DNA from: Candidatus Saccharimonadia bacterium
GTDB taxonomy: Bacteria; Patescibacteriota; Saccharimonadia; Saccharimonadales; Saccharimonadaceae
DNA length: 9,772 nt
Direction of reading: 5' to 3'
NCBI GenBank assembly: GCA_023257055.1
Contig: JALRDG010000062.1
Location: 1 to 9,772 of the forward strand
Under the pieces are notes generated by a model. That model worked only from the letters and a program-made list of their open reading frames with translations. It had not been told where the DNA came from and did not search any database. Below, piece after piece: positions 1 through 5,634 of this stretch. The position numbers were made by a program, and so were the translations under genes. Every line of letters starts with the position of its first letter. Positions within the stretch are counted from its first letter, which is position 1.

Positions 1-175
1 TGCCGTTGTTGATCCAGTAGGCACAGAACACGTGGTAGGTGATCAGCACCGTGCGTCCGTTTTCGTCGGGATCGCACACAAGAGTGATCCGCGGCATGAA
101 CTGCAGTGCCGTCAGCACGCGCAGCAGGTAGTGGTGCAGGCGGCCGGGAGCCTTGTAAAACGTTGCGGTCTGCAT
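1..175 (-). CDS. Partial protein of unknown function, cut by left window edge
   Basis: The first 58 codons of a minus-strand gene that continues beyond the left edge. The start ATG (complement of 173-175) is preceded by a good Shine-Dalgarno, GAGGAGAG, four bases before it, and by a strong promoter at 217-245. The visible protein begins MQTATFYKAPGRLHHY and goes on through a hydrophobic, Leu/Val-rich stretch to a segment ending in YWINNG. I do not recognise the family. The piece is about 59% GC, clearly richer than the phosphotransferase next to it. The start and reading direction are well supported; the function is not. Confidence 0.7.
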   Translation of the reverse strand, partial: MQTATFYKAPGRLHHYLLRVLTALQFMPRITLVCDPDENGRTVLITYHVFCAYWINNG

Positions 176-216
176 TACGCTCTCCTCGAGCTTGGATATG
201 GATAGGTACCTTATAT

Positions 217-245
217 ATTATACTACAAAATGTAAAGTAAGTCAA
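217..245 (-). promoter_or_regulatory. Sigma70-type promoter for the left-edge gene
   Basis: Read on the minus strand, TTGACT (240-245) and a perfect TATAAT (217-222) are separated by exactly 17 bases. Transcription would begin near 210, giving a leader of about 35 bases with the GAGGAGAG ribosome site. It is back to back with the plus-strand promoter at 307-335. Confidence 0.8.
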
Positions 246-306
246 TAGCACTTAAGCAGAGGCTAGATGTTTTAGGGTGATAGTAGTATTATTATCGTTA
301 CTCATA

Positions 307-335
307 TTGACATTTTATCCTACTTATGCTAAAGT
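307..335 (+). promoter_or_regulatory. Sigma70-type promoter for the phosphotransferase
   Basis: A perfect TTGACA (307-312), a 17-base spacer and TAAAGT (330-335, four of six consensus bases). Expected transcription start is near 342. This rules out the upstream ATG at 326, which lies inside the promoter spacer, and supports the ATG at 377. The 60 bases between this promoter and its divergent partner are AT-rich and hold no clear operator. Confidence 0.75.
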
Positions 336-376
336 ATTACATAACCTACTTCTACCCAATAGAAAGGCAAGAACAA

Positions 377-1561
377 ATGACAAACCATACACGTTCAAAC
401 CCAGAAAATACACAGACAACTAACGAAAAACGCTATTACTTCGCCAATCGTCCTATTGAAGCAGCCGGTACAAATCATGAAGAGATTCAGTACGACATCG
501 ATAAAGCTATCGCTGAAGGCTACCCTATTCCAAAAGACCCTTCCGCTGTGGTAGAACAAACGATGGACACTTTTGAACTAACAAAATACCCATCAGCAAT
601 TCCGGAAATCAATAGCTATATTAGCGCTCGGATTCGTCATTCAGACGACGGATTTCCAGGCTTCAACTATGGTACGTTCGTAGCAACACCGCAACAGGTT
701 GCGTTTGCAAAATTCCGCTATGGACCAAAAAATACAGAGAAGCAGTATGTTAATGGGGAGCTTGTTGATATACGCGTAGGTGGCCTACAGCGCGAAAACA
801 CAGTTCTTGAATCACTTCGTGTACATGGATATGAAGCCCCTGCTGTCCTTGGGTATTCACCTGCCTTTCCGGAAAATGCCGAACCACACGAAGCAGACAC
901 ACTAGAGACGCTTTATATCGAGGCTATCCCACCCGAAGAAGGTACGACATTGCCACCAGAACAATGGACACCGAGCTTAGCAAAAATTGCCGCCCGCAAG
1001 ATAAAGACATTTGCTCGTCCTGCTGAGGAAATCGAGGCATTCAAAGACGAATCAATTCAGCTACCTATCGAGGTTCTGATTGAGCGAGCCCGCATATCTG
1101 AAGAAGACGCTTATCACGACACTCTCGCCGACACGCTTACTAGCTATCAATACCTGGATCAGCCAATTGTTGTACATGGTGACTCATGGCTTAATAATAT
1201 TATTGTCAAGCACGACGAAAGTGACGCTATGTTTATCGACTGGGAACTTGCAGGTGCCGGCTATAAAGGCCAAGATGCTGGCCGTACGCTCTGGGGATTA
1301 ACACTTGATAGTAACTGGGGATTTTCTGAAGTTAATGAATCCGCACAGGCTTTTATTGAAGAGTGGACAAATACCGAGCACGGCGAGGAAGAAAAAATAA
1401 ACTTACAGTTCGGTATTCTTCTTGAATCCCTCCGCTGGATCGCGGACCGCTCCGACAAACTCGTAAACATGCCAGCCGATGAAGAAGCGACTTTGCATCT
1501 TGTGCAGCAAATTGACGACATAAAACAGCATACGCTTAAAATTATTAGCAATTTGCAATAA
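377..1561 (+). CDS. APH/choline-kinase-like phosphotransferase
   Basis: A 394-residue protein-kinase-fold small-molecule kinase of the aminoglycoside phosphotransferase/choline kinase clan, probably cytoplasmic. Seen: the catalytic loop HGDSWLNN (residues 267-274, with D269 the expected catalytic base and N274 a metal ligand) and the second metal motif DWE (288-290, preceded by MFI). N-terminal candidates for the ATP-binding Lys and its helix-C partner are K112 (AFAKFRYG) and E140 (RENTVLESL). The roughly 100 residues before the kinase lobe are not recognised. The start at 377 has AGAAAGG nine bases upstream and lies downstream of the promoter at 307-335; a longer frame opens at 326 inside that promoter. 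Substrate cannot be told: sugar, choline or aminoglycoside are all possible, and resistance should not be assumed. It is a single-gene unit. Its stop codon overlaps the A-run of the structured element at 1560-1619, which belongs to the opposite strand. Confidence 0.8.
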   Translation: MTNHTRSNPENTQTTNEKRYYFANRPIEAAGTNHEEIQYDIDKAIAEGYPIPKDPSAVVEQTMDTFELTKYPSAIPEINSYISARIRHSDDGFPGFNYGTFVATPQQVAFAKFRYGPKNTEKQYVNGELVDIRVGGLQRENTVLESLRVHGYEAPAVLGYSPAFPENAEPHEADTLETLYIEAIPPEEGTTLPPEQWTPSLAKIAARKIKTFARPAEEIEAFKDESIQLPIEVLIERARISEEDAYHDTLADTLTSYQYLDQPIVVHGDSWLNNIIVKHDESDAMFIDWELAGAGYKGQDAGRTLWGLTLDSNWGFSEVNESAQAFIEEWTNTEHGEEEKINLQFGILLESLRWIADRSDKLVNMPADEEATLHLVQQIDDIKQHTLKIISNLQ

Positions 1562-1619
1562 AAAAGCCAGTTGTTGACTACCTAGGCAAAGGTAGCGGTG
1601 ATACTGGCCAGATCACCCA
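1560..1619 (-). terminator. Structured U-tailed 3' element, copy 1 (pseudoknot-capable)
   Basis: On the minus strand this is a compact RNA ending in six U. Three pairings are possible: P1 GGTGAT/ATCACC (1612-1617 with 1597-1602), P2 GGTAG/CTACC (1591-1595 with 1578-1582), and loop-to-tail GCCAGT/ACTGGC (1603-1608 with 1566-1571) immediately before the U-run. The last one uses the loop of P1, so P1 and the tail helix form an H-type pseudoknot with P2 in between; alternatively the tail helix closes a simple terminator around P2. It lies 32 bases beyond the stop of the 1651-1911 gene. A second copy is at 2019-2076. I know no named family with this sequence. Plus-strand transcription has no U-run here, so it probably does not terminate the phosphotransferase. 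Confidence 0.65.
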
Positions 1620-1633
1620 CAGTTGCTTGAGAT

Positions 1634-1651
1634 GTGAGCTCACTACGTAGT
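1634..1651. repeat. Two overlapping perfect 10-bp palindromes
   Basis: GTGAGCTCAC (1634-1643) and ACTACGTAGT (1642-1651) overlap by two bases. They sit exactly between the stop codon of the membrane protein gene and structured element copy 1. They could be a small hairpin pair in the 3' untranslated RNA or a protein site; no function is known. Confidence 0.45.
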
Positions 1652-1911
1652 TACCGCTTGAGGGTGAAAATGTTGTATGCTCGCAGCCCAAATGACTTTT
1701 CGGGCCAGCGGCGCTTCGAATCGATGAACAGCATCCAGCCGAACAGGGACATCAGCAGTACATGCGTCGACAGAACAGATACCATCTGCCCCGTTTGCGC
1801 GTCGACCACAAGCCCGACGACGAACGACACGACGATAATCGCCACCATCGGCAGCACGAATGCTTTCACGAATCGCCGCCGATTCACACTCATTGATCGC
1901 CACAGCTTCAC
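1651..1911 (-). CDS. Small two-helix membrane protein of unknown function
   Basis: An 86-residue protein if started at GTG 1911. Seen: a basic N-terminus with R11-R13, a membrane segment at about 18-38 (rich in Val and Ile, ending in VVDAQ), a short loop, a second membrane segment at about 44-63 and a basic tail (SKRRW at 65-69, ending FTLKR). The positive-inside rule would put both ends in the cytoplasm. No family is recognised. Start choice: GTG 1911 has GAGG six bases before it. A TTG at 1923 lies almost on top of its AGGA, and the ATG at 1893 has no good ribosome site. It has its own promoter at 1985-2012 and its own 3' element at 1560-1619, so it is a single-gene unit. Longer frames over the same DNA (minus 1643-1945, plus 1634-1930) lack such a coherent membrane pattern. 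Confidence 0.6.
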   Translation of the reverse strand: MKLWRSMSVNRRRFVKAFVLPMVAIIVVSFVVGLVVDAQTGQMVSVLSTHVLLMSLFGWMLFIDSKRRWPEKSFGLRAYNIFTLKR

Positions 1912-1938
1912 GATATACCTCAATTCCTAAAGAACAGC

Positions 1939-1952
1939 ACGGCACGAGCCGT
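1939..1952 (-). other. Small hairpin in the leader of the membrane-protein gene
   Basis: The minus-strand leader contains ACGGCTCGTGCCGT, a five-base-pair GC-rich stem with a TCGT loop, between the promoter at 1985-2012 and the ribosome site. It could stabilise the leader. There is no T-run after it, so it is not a terminator. Confidence 0.3.
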
Positions 1953-1984
1953 CACTAAACACGGGTACGCGGATAGCAGAAATT

Positions 1985-2012
1985 ATTGTACCATTATTTC
2001 TTCAATTGTCCA
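1985..2012 (-). promoter_or_regulatory. Promoter of the small membrane-protein gene
   Basis: On the minus strand TGGACA (2007-2012, five of six consensus), a 16-base spacer, and TACAAT (1985-1990, five of six) preceded by TGG, an extended -10. Predicted start is near 1978, leaving a leader of about 67 bases. The -35 box begins six bases after the U-run of structured element copy 2, so the upstream unit ends where this one starts. Confidence 0.65.
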
Positions 2013-2018
2013 CAAAAG

Positions 2019-2076
2019 AAAAAAGCCAGTTGTTTACTACCCGTGCAGGTAGCGGTGATACTGGCCAGATCACCCA
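2019..2076 (-). terminator. Structured U-tailed 3' element, copy 2 (pseudoknot-capable)
   Basis: Second copy of the element at 1560-1619. Minus strand: P1 GGTGAT/ATCACC (2069-2074 with 2054-2059), P2 GGTAG/CTACC (2048-2052 with 2037-2041), the loop-to-tail helix GCCAGT/ACTGGC (2060-2065 with 2025-2030), then six U. All paired segments are identical to copy 1. Outside the P2 loop the only difference is one base before P2 (T 2035 against G 1576). The P2 loop is CGTGCA here and TAGGCAAA in copy 1 (plus-strand reading). It lies 47 bases beyond the stop of the glycosidase gene and most likely ends its transcript. Confidence 0.65.
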
Positions 2077-2123
2077 TAGTTTAAAGGATATGAGCCTATT
2101 ATTTGTACCCCGCGAAAATTACA

Positions 2124-3683
2124 TTACGCGGCGTAACCAAGCTGCTCTGCCCGACGACGCTTCAGGATTTTTCCATGCTCCAGGTCGATAGGCATATGCA
2201 GGTGCGGGATATGATCGGCCGTCGGGAAATTCCGTGCAGCTGATGCCACCTTTTGGTCAAGGACCGTCTGCCACGCTGCCACACCAAGTGACGTCTTCGA
2301 CTGCTGCGACAGCTGCCGAAGCACGGCCGACACCGTCCATGATTGCGTTGTTTGCCCGAGCTCTGCCGGATATGCAACGCGTCGATACTGCGGCGATAGC
2401 GTTGTGATCATTTCCGGATGGAACAATGGCCGCCCACTGACGTCATCGACGTACATCAGTTCGGTTGCATGCCCAAGCCGATTGAGCCCGCCAATCAATC
2501 GACGAACACCGAGATCGTACGCCAGCTGAGGCATCCCCCAGTAACGCAGACCATTGGTAATCGTGTTGGTCGTCACCGGCCAGACAGCCCGCACCCCCTG
2601 GTACGCCCAGTAGTCGCCCTCAAGCAGGCGATGAGCGCGCGAGGTCATACGAACACCAACCGGCGTCATGAACTCCTGGCTATATAGCCGCTCCACAAGT
2701 GCCCGGACGTACTCCGGCCCATCAGGAAGTCCGACAAAGAACGGACCGTCAAGCAACTCGAAAGCCGCACTGCTCCGCATCGCAACCGGACCGGACGAAT
2801 CATGCGCTGCCGCAAAAAACGCCTCGTCAGTTATCCACAGCTTTTCCACAGTTCGTCGACGAAGCTCTTCGGCCACGCCTCGCCACCTTGCAGCGTCGAG
2901 GTCGTCCATAAAGAGCGTGTCCGCTGCAACGTGCAGCGCCTCGTACACCAGCGCCTGGTTTTCAATGTAAGCAACCAGCGAATAATTAACCGGTTTGCCG
3001 TCGGCGTGGTAATACGCATCAAATCCGTCACGCATCACCCCAGATGGACTGGTTTGCAATGGGTTGGTATTAGGAACGGCATATAGCCCATGGCCAGCCG
3101 TTTCGCCAGTCTTGATACCATCCAACAAAAACTCAACACAACGATGTGCCGCCTGAGCAACTGTTCGATTGCTACCTGTTAACTGGTGCTTGAAAACATC
3201 CGACAAGACATGCCGGCCATACAGCTGGCAATATTCGGCCAATGCAATCAAGTACAACGGAGCTGCATCCGAACTGTTGTACGTTACGTAATACCTGCCG
3301 TACTCCGGATGAACATTCAGTTGTATGCCCCATTTTTTGGTTGTCGTTTCCGCACGCTCGATATGCTCGTGCGACACGCCGATTCCACCAATAAATTGCC
3401 GGAACACTTCGTGCGGCATGGCGTTGGGAAGCTCATTTGTCGTTTCGTTACACTCCGTGCCTTGCCACTGCGCCACAGCCGAAAACATGTTACGGCAAAA
3501 TGATGCAAGCCCAGGGAGATGCATGACATCTCGAACGACATGCTTCGTGTCTCGAACAAATAGCTTTCCGCCAAAACGGCCCGTATTGTCACTTGCTGAA
3601 AGTCCATTCGGACCCCTGCAAGCATGGAGCTGCTCTAGCATTGTTTCGCGTGTGCAAAAAATCTTTCTCGCTTCGCGTGACAT
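2124..3683 (-). CDS. Six-hairpin (alpha/alpha)6-barrel glycosidase, debranching-enzyme-like
   Basis: A 519-residue protein that I place by motif with the glycogen-debranching/amylo-1,6-glucosidase-like six-hairpin glycosidases (GH15/GH63-type folds). Seen: GRFGGKLFVRDTKHVVRD (35-52), like the substrate-side RDT motif of these enzymes; YNSSDAAPLYLIALAEY starting at Y135, with D139 a candidate catalytic acid; a later YWAYQGVRAVWPV segment; and near the C-terminus AELGQTTQSWTVSAVL, matching the family's QxWs-A ending with an upstream Glu. No signal peptide or membrane segment is visible, so it should act on an intracellular alpha-glucan or oligosaccharide. The substrate is unknown. The ATG at 3683 has AGGAAG upstream at slightly long spacing and an extended -10 promoter at 3725-3733. 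The gene stands alone between the SPW terminator and structured element copy 2. Confidence 0.65.
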   Translation of the reverse strand: MSREARKIFCTRETMLEQLHACRGPNGLSASDNTGRFGGKLFVRDTKHVVRDVMHLPGLASFCRNMFSAVAQWQGTECNETTNELPNAMPHEVFRQFIGGIGVSHEHIERAETTTKKWGIQLNVHPEYGRYYVTYNSSDAAPLYLIALAEYCQLYGRHVLSDVFKHQLTGSNRTVAQAAHRCVEFLLDGIKTGETAGHGLYAVPNTNPLQTSPSGVMRDGFDAYYHADGKPVNYSLVAYIENQALVYEALHVAADTLFMDDLDAARWRGVAEELRRRTVEKLWITDEAFFAAAHDSSGPVAMRSSAAFELLDGPFFVGLPDGPEYVRALVERLYSQEFMTPVGVRMTSRAHRLLEGDYWAYQGVRAVWPVTTNTITNGLRYWGMPQLAYDLGVRRLIGGLNRLGHATELMYVDDVSGRPLFHPEMITTLSPQYRRVAYPAELGQTTQSWTVSAVLRQLSQQSKTSLGVAAWQTVLDQKVASAARNFPTADHIPHLHMPIDLEHGKILKRRRAEQLGYAA

Positions 3684-3724
3684 GTACTTTCACTTCCTAT
3701 CAAAATAGAGGAGAGAACATACAT

Positions 3725-3733
3725 ATTATACCA
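3725..3733 (-). promoter_or_regulatory. Extended -10 promoter of the glycosidase gene
   Basis: On the minus strand TGGTATAAT gives a perfect TATAAT (3725-3730) with the TGn extension. No good -35 exists: the matching position holds GAGAAG, part of the preceding terminator stem. Predicted start is near 3718 with a leader of about 35 bases. The related string TTATGGTATAAC occurs in the right-edge promoter (9746-9757). Confidence 0.7.
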
Positions 3734-3743
3734 TAAAATAAGC

Positions 3744-3768
3744 GACACTTCTCGCATGGAGAAGTGTC
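3744..3768 (-). terminator. Intrinsic terminator of the SPW gene
   Basis: A perfect 10-base-pair stem, GACACTTCTC (3744-3753) with GAGAAGTGTC (3759-3768), and a five-base loop. On the minus strand it is followed by GCTTATTTTATGG, a broken U-rich tail. It lies 23 bases beyond the stop of the 3792-4175 gene. The tail doubles as the spacer of the next promoter. Confidence 0.75.
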
Positions 3769-3791
3769 AAAGAAAAGTGGATGAGTGGGTA

Positions 3792-4175
3792 TTACATTGC
3801 TGCCGCGTGATGACCAGTCGATTCAGAAGCAGGATTGGTCATTACCGCGTAGCCAATGATCAAAATACCGACAAGCAGGTGTGGAACCCAGGCGTTAGCT
3901 GGTGCGTCAGCAAAGCCAAACAGCCATGGTGACAAGGCCAAAATAGCTCCCGTCAGGTAATCGACGAAGAGGTGCGCACGCATCGGCACGACCTTCAGCA
4001 AGCTAAGTGGGCTTGTGGTAATTAACTCATTGACGATAACAAGCGCACCAATTACCCATGCCGTCGTAGCAGCAATCGCGTTGTCACTAAATCCAAATAA
4101 CCAGGGAGCGAGTAGCAACGCAGCACCAACGATCAGGCCGATCATAGTATGTGTACGTGATGAAATCATTTTCAT
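3792..4175 (-). CDS. SPW-repeat integral membrane protein
   Basis: A 127-residue membrane protein with two copies of the SPW module: LLAPWLFGFSD (21-31) and LALSPWLFGFAD (79-90). Each module is a pair of membrane helices, giving four segments at about 12-29, 35-53, 69-88 and 97-113. The linker between modules carries K61 and R66, and the tail is short and His/Ala-rich (TGHHAAAM). The family (SPW motif) is found in many bacteria but its role is unknown, so none is given here. The ATG at 4175 has GAGG seven bases upstream; a second ATG two codons in is less well placed. It is divergent from the lectin-glycosidase gene and ends at its own hairpin terminator. Confidence 0.85.
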   Translation of the reverse strand: MKMISSRTHTMIGLIVGAALLLAPWLFGFSDNAIAATTAWVIGALVIVNELITTSPLSLLKVVPMRAHLFVDYLTGAILALSPWLFGFADAPANAWVPHLLVGILIIGYAVMTNPASESTGHHAAAM

Positions 4176-4203
4176 ATTCTTTCCTCATTTACGTTATGTC
4201 TCC

Positions 4204-4235
4204 ACTATATGCCAAAAGCGTACTGCTCGATGTAA
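4204..4235 (-). promoter_or_regulatory. Probable promoter of the SPW gene with upstream CTTACATC
   Basis: On the minus strand TATAGT (4204-4209, five of six consensus) would start RNA near 4197, about 20 bases before the start codon. There is no normal -35 at 17 bases. Instead CTTACATC (4229-4236) lies 19 bases upstream of the -10. The same octamer sits at the same distance upstream of the alcohol dehydrogenase -10. Confidence 0.4.
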
Positions 4236-4246
4236 GAATGATTACA
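4231..4246. promoter_or_regulatory. Inverted repeat TGTAA-N6-TTACA between divergent genes
   Basis: TGTAA (4231-4235) and TTACA (4242-4246) form a dyad with a six-base centre. It lies upstream of both the SPW promoter and the lectin-glycosidase promoter, the position expected for a shared operator. The left arm overlaps the CTTACATC motif. Short dyads arise by chance, so support is modest. Confidence 0.35.
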
Positions 4247-4272
4247 AATACCTAAATACAGCAGTGGCGGTA

Positions 4273-4281
4273 TGCTACAAT
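4273..4281 (+). promoter_or_regulatory. Extended -10 promoter of the lectin-glycosidase gene
   Basis: TGCTACAAT (4273-4281) is an extended -10 with no convincing -35 upstream. Predicted start is near 4288. The ATG at 4280 overlaps the -10 itself and so cannot be the start of translation from this promoter. Confidence 0.6.
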
Positions 4282-4321
4282 GCGGTATATATCTCATCAA
4301 ACAAATAAAGGATACAGTCCG

Positions 4322-5617
4322 ATGGCAGACAAAAAGCGACCGAAAAAATCCACCCAGAAACAATTAAATCATCGCCACATGATCCATGGCATGATAGTTC
4401 TTGCCGTAATCATGGCCGGTATGATCGGCTTTGTCGTAAGCACACTGAGCCACGCCGCAAGCCCAACGGTAACTGGGCAAATAAAAGGCATTGGAGACAA
4501 ATGCCTCGATAACCGCCATGCTAAATCAGCCAATCGAAACAAAATACAAATGTTCGACTGCAATAACACTATTGCTCAACACTGGTCTATTTTCAGCGAT
4601 GGCAGTCTACGCGTACAAGGCAAATGCTTGCATGTGCGCGGAGGGTCAACAAAGCCAAGAGCAATCGTACAGCTATATAAATGTAAAAACAGCCAAGCGC
4701 AAAAATGGACAATTAAGACCGATGGCACCATTCGAAACAGCTCATCAGGCATGTGCCTTGATGTACGTTGGGGTAATACTCAGAACAACGCTGTCGTGTG
4801 GACATACGCATGCAACGGAACATCTGCTCAAAAATGGATAACCCCACAGATAGCCGCAACACCAGTTGCACCACAGCCACCCACGACACCCCAACCGAGC
4901 CCGGCTCCAGTCACCTCCCGATGGCAACCTCGCGTCGGTGAAACATGGCAGTATCAACTTACCGGTACAGTCGATCTGACAAAAACCGCCCAGGTATACA
5001 ATATTGATGGCTTCGATACTCCCGCCAGTAAAGTAGCCGAGATCCACCGTAAAGGTGCACGCGCCATCTGTTACGTAAATGGTGGCGCCTGGGAAGATTG
5101 GCGATCCGACGCAAATAAGTTCCCTGTAAATGTAAAAGGTAAAAATCTCGATGGCTGGCCAGGAGAAAAGTGGCTTGATACGCGCAATATCACTGCGCTT
5201 GCTCCAATTATGAATGCCCGCTTAGACCTGTGTGTACAAAAAGGTTTTGATGCAGTTGAATTTGATAACGTCGATGGCCATATTCAGGACAGCGGCTTTG
5301 CTATAAATTACAGTCACCAACTTGCCTACAATAAGTGGCTTGCAAAAGCTGCTCACAGTAAAGGGCTTGCCGTTGGGCTAAAAAACAATCTCGATCAAGT
5401 GCGAGACCTAGTGACACACTATGATTTCGCCGTGAATGAAGAATGCTATCAGTACGACGAATGTAACATGCTTACGCCGTTCATCAATGCAGGTAAGCCA
5501 GTATTCCATGTAGAATACCAGCCGTCTACGGCACAATTCTGCCCCACAACTAAACGACTTGGATTTTCATCGATCCGTAAGAGCCTTGATCTCCCCGCCA
5601 CTCTTACTCGCTGTTAA
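4322..5617 (+). CDS. Secreted ricin-type lectin fused to GH114-like glycosidase
   Basis: A 431-residue exported enzyme. In order: a Lys/Arg-rich N-terminus (1-19), a hydrophobic signal segment (about 21-42) with a possible cleavage at SHA-A (after 45 or 46), a ricin-type beta-trefoil (about 48-176), a Pro/Thr linker (about 178-199) and a GH114-like domain (about 200-431). The trefoil is complete: three QxW motifs (Q86-W88, Q127-W129, Q170-W172) and three Cys pairs (C61/C80, C102/C121, C145/C164). The catalytic domain has YNIDGFD (226-232), CYVNGGAWEDWR (250-261) and AVEFDNVDG (311-319), typical of the TM1410/GH114 group. D229 and E313 are my candidate catalytic acids. GH114 includes endo-alpha-1,4-polygalactosaminidases; the lectin would hold the enzyme on polysaccharide. 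The start at 4322 has AAAGGA nine bases upstream. Uncleaved, the signal segment would anchor the protein to the membrane instead. Confidence 0.85.
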   Translation: MADKKRPKKSTQKQLNHRHMIHGMIVLAVIMAGMIGFVVSTLSHAASPTVTGQIKGIGDKCLDNRHAKSANRNKIQMFDCNNTIAQHWSIFSDGSLRVQGKCLHVRGGSTKPRAIVQLYKCKNSQAQKWTIKTDGTIRNSSSGMCLDVRWGNTQNNAVVWTYACNGTSAQKWITPQIAATPVAPQPPTTPQPSPAPVTSRWQPRVGETWQYQLTGTVDLTKTAQVYNIDGFDTPASKVAEIHRKGARAICYVNGGAWEDWRSDANKFPVNVKGKNLDGWPGEKWLDTRNITALAPIMNARLDLCVQKGFDAVEFDNVDGHIQDSGFAINYSHQLAYNKWLAKAAHSKGLAVGLKNNLDQVRDLVTHYDFAVNEECYQYDECNMLTPFINAGKPVFHVEYQPSTAQFCPTTKRLGFSSIRKSLDLPATLTRC

Positions 5618-5634
5618 ACACCCCGACTGCAATT

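Noticed and set aside
326..376. Longer N-terminus for the phosphotransferase from ATG 326
   Set aside because: This ATG lies in the spacer of a near-consensus promoter, and the ATG at 377 has its own ribosome site.
1560..1619. Fluoride riboswitch or pistol ribozyme identity for the repeated element
   Set aside because: Only the general topology is similar. The conserved bases I know for those RNAs are absent, and the element follows genes rather than preceding them.
1643..1945. Alternative 100-residue minus frame and a 98-residue plus frame over the small membrane gene
   Set aside because: Neither has a good ribosome site or a coherent protein pattern; the membrane-protein frame has both.
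2418..3708. Several open frames opposite or out of frame to the glycosidase
   Set aside because: They are shadows of a GC-rich real gene, with low-complexity Arg/Ser/Thr-rich products and no start signals.
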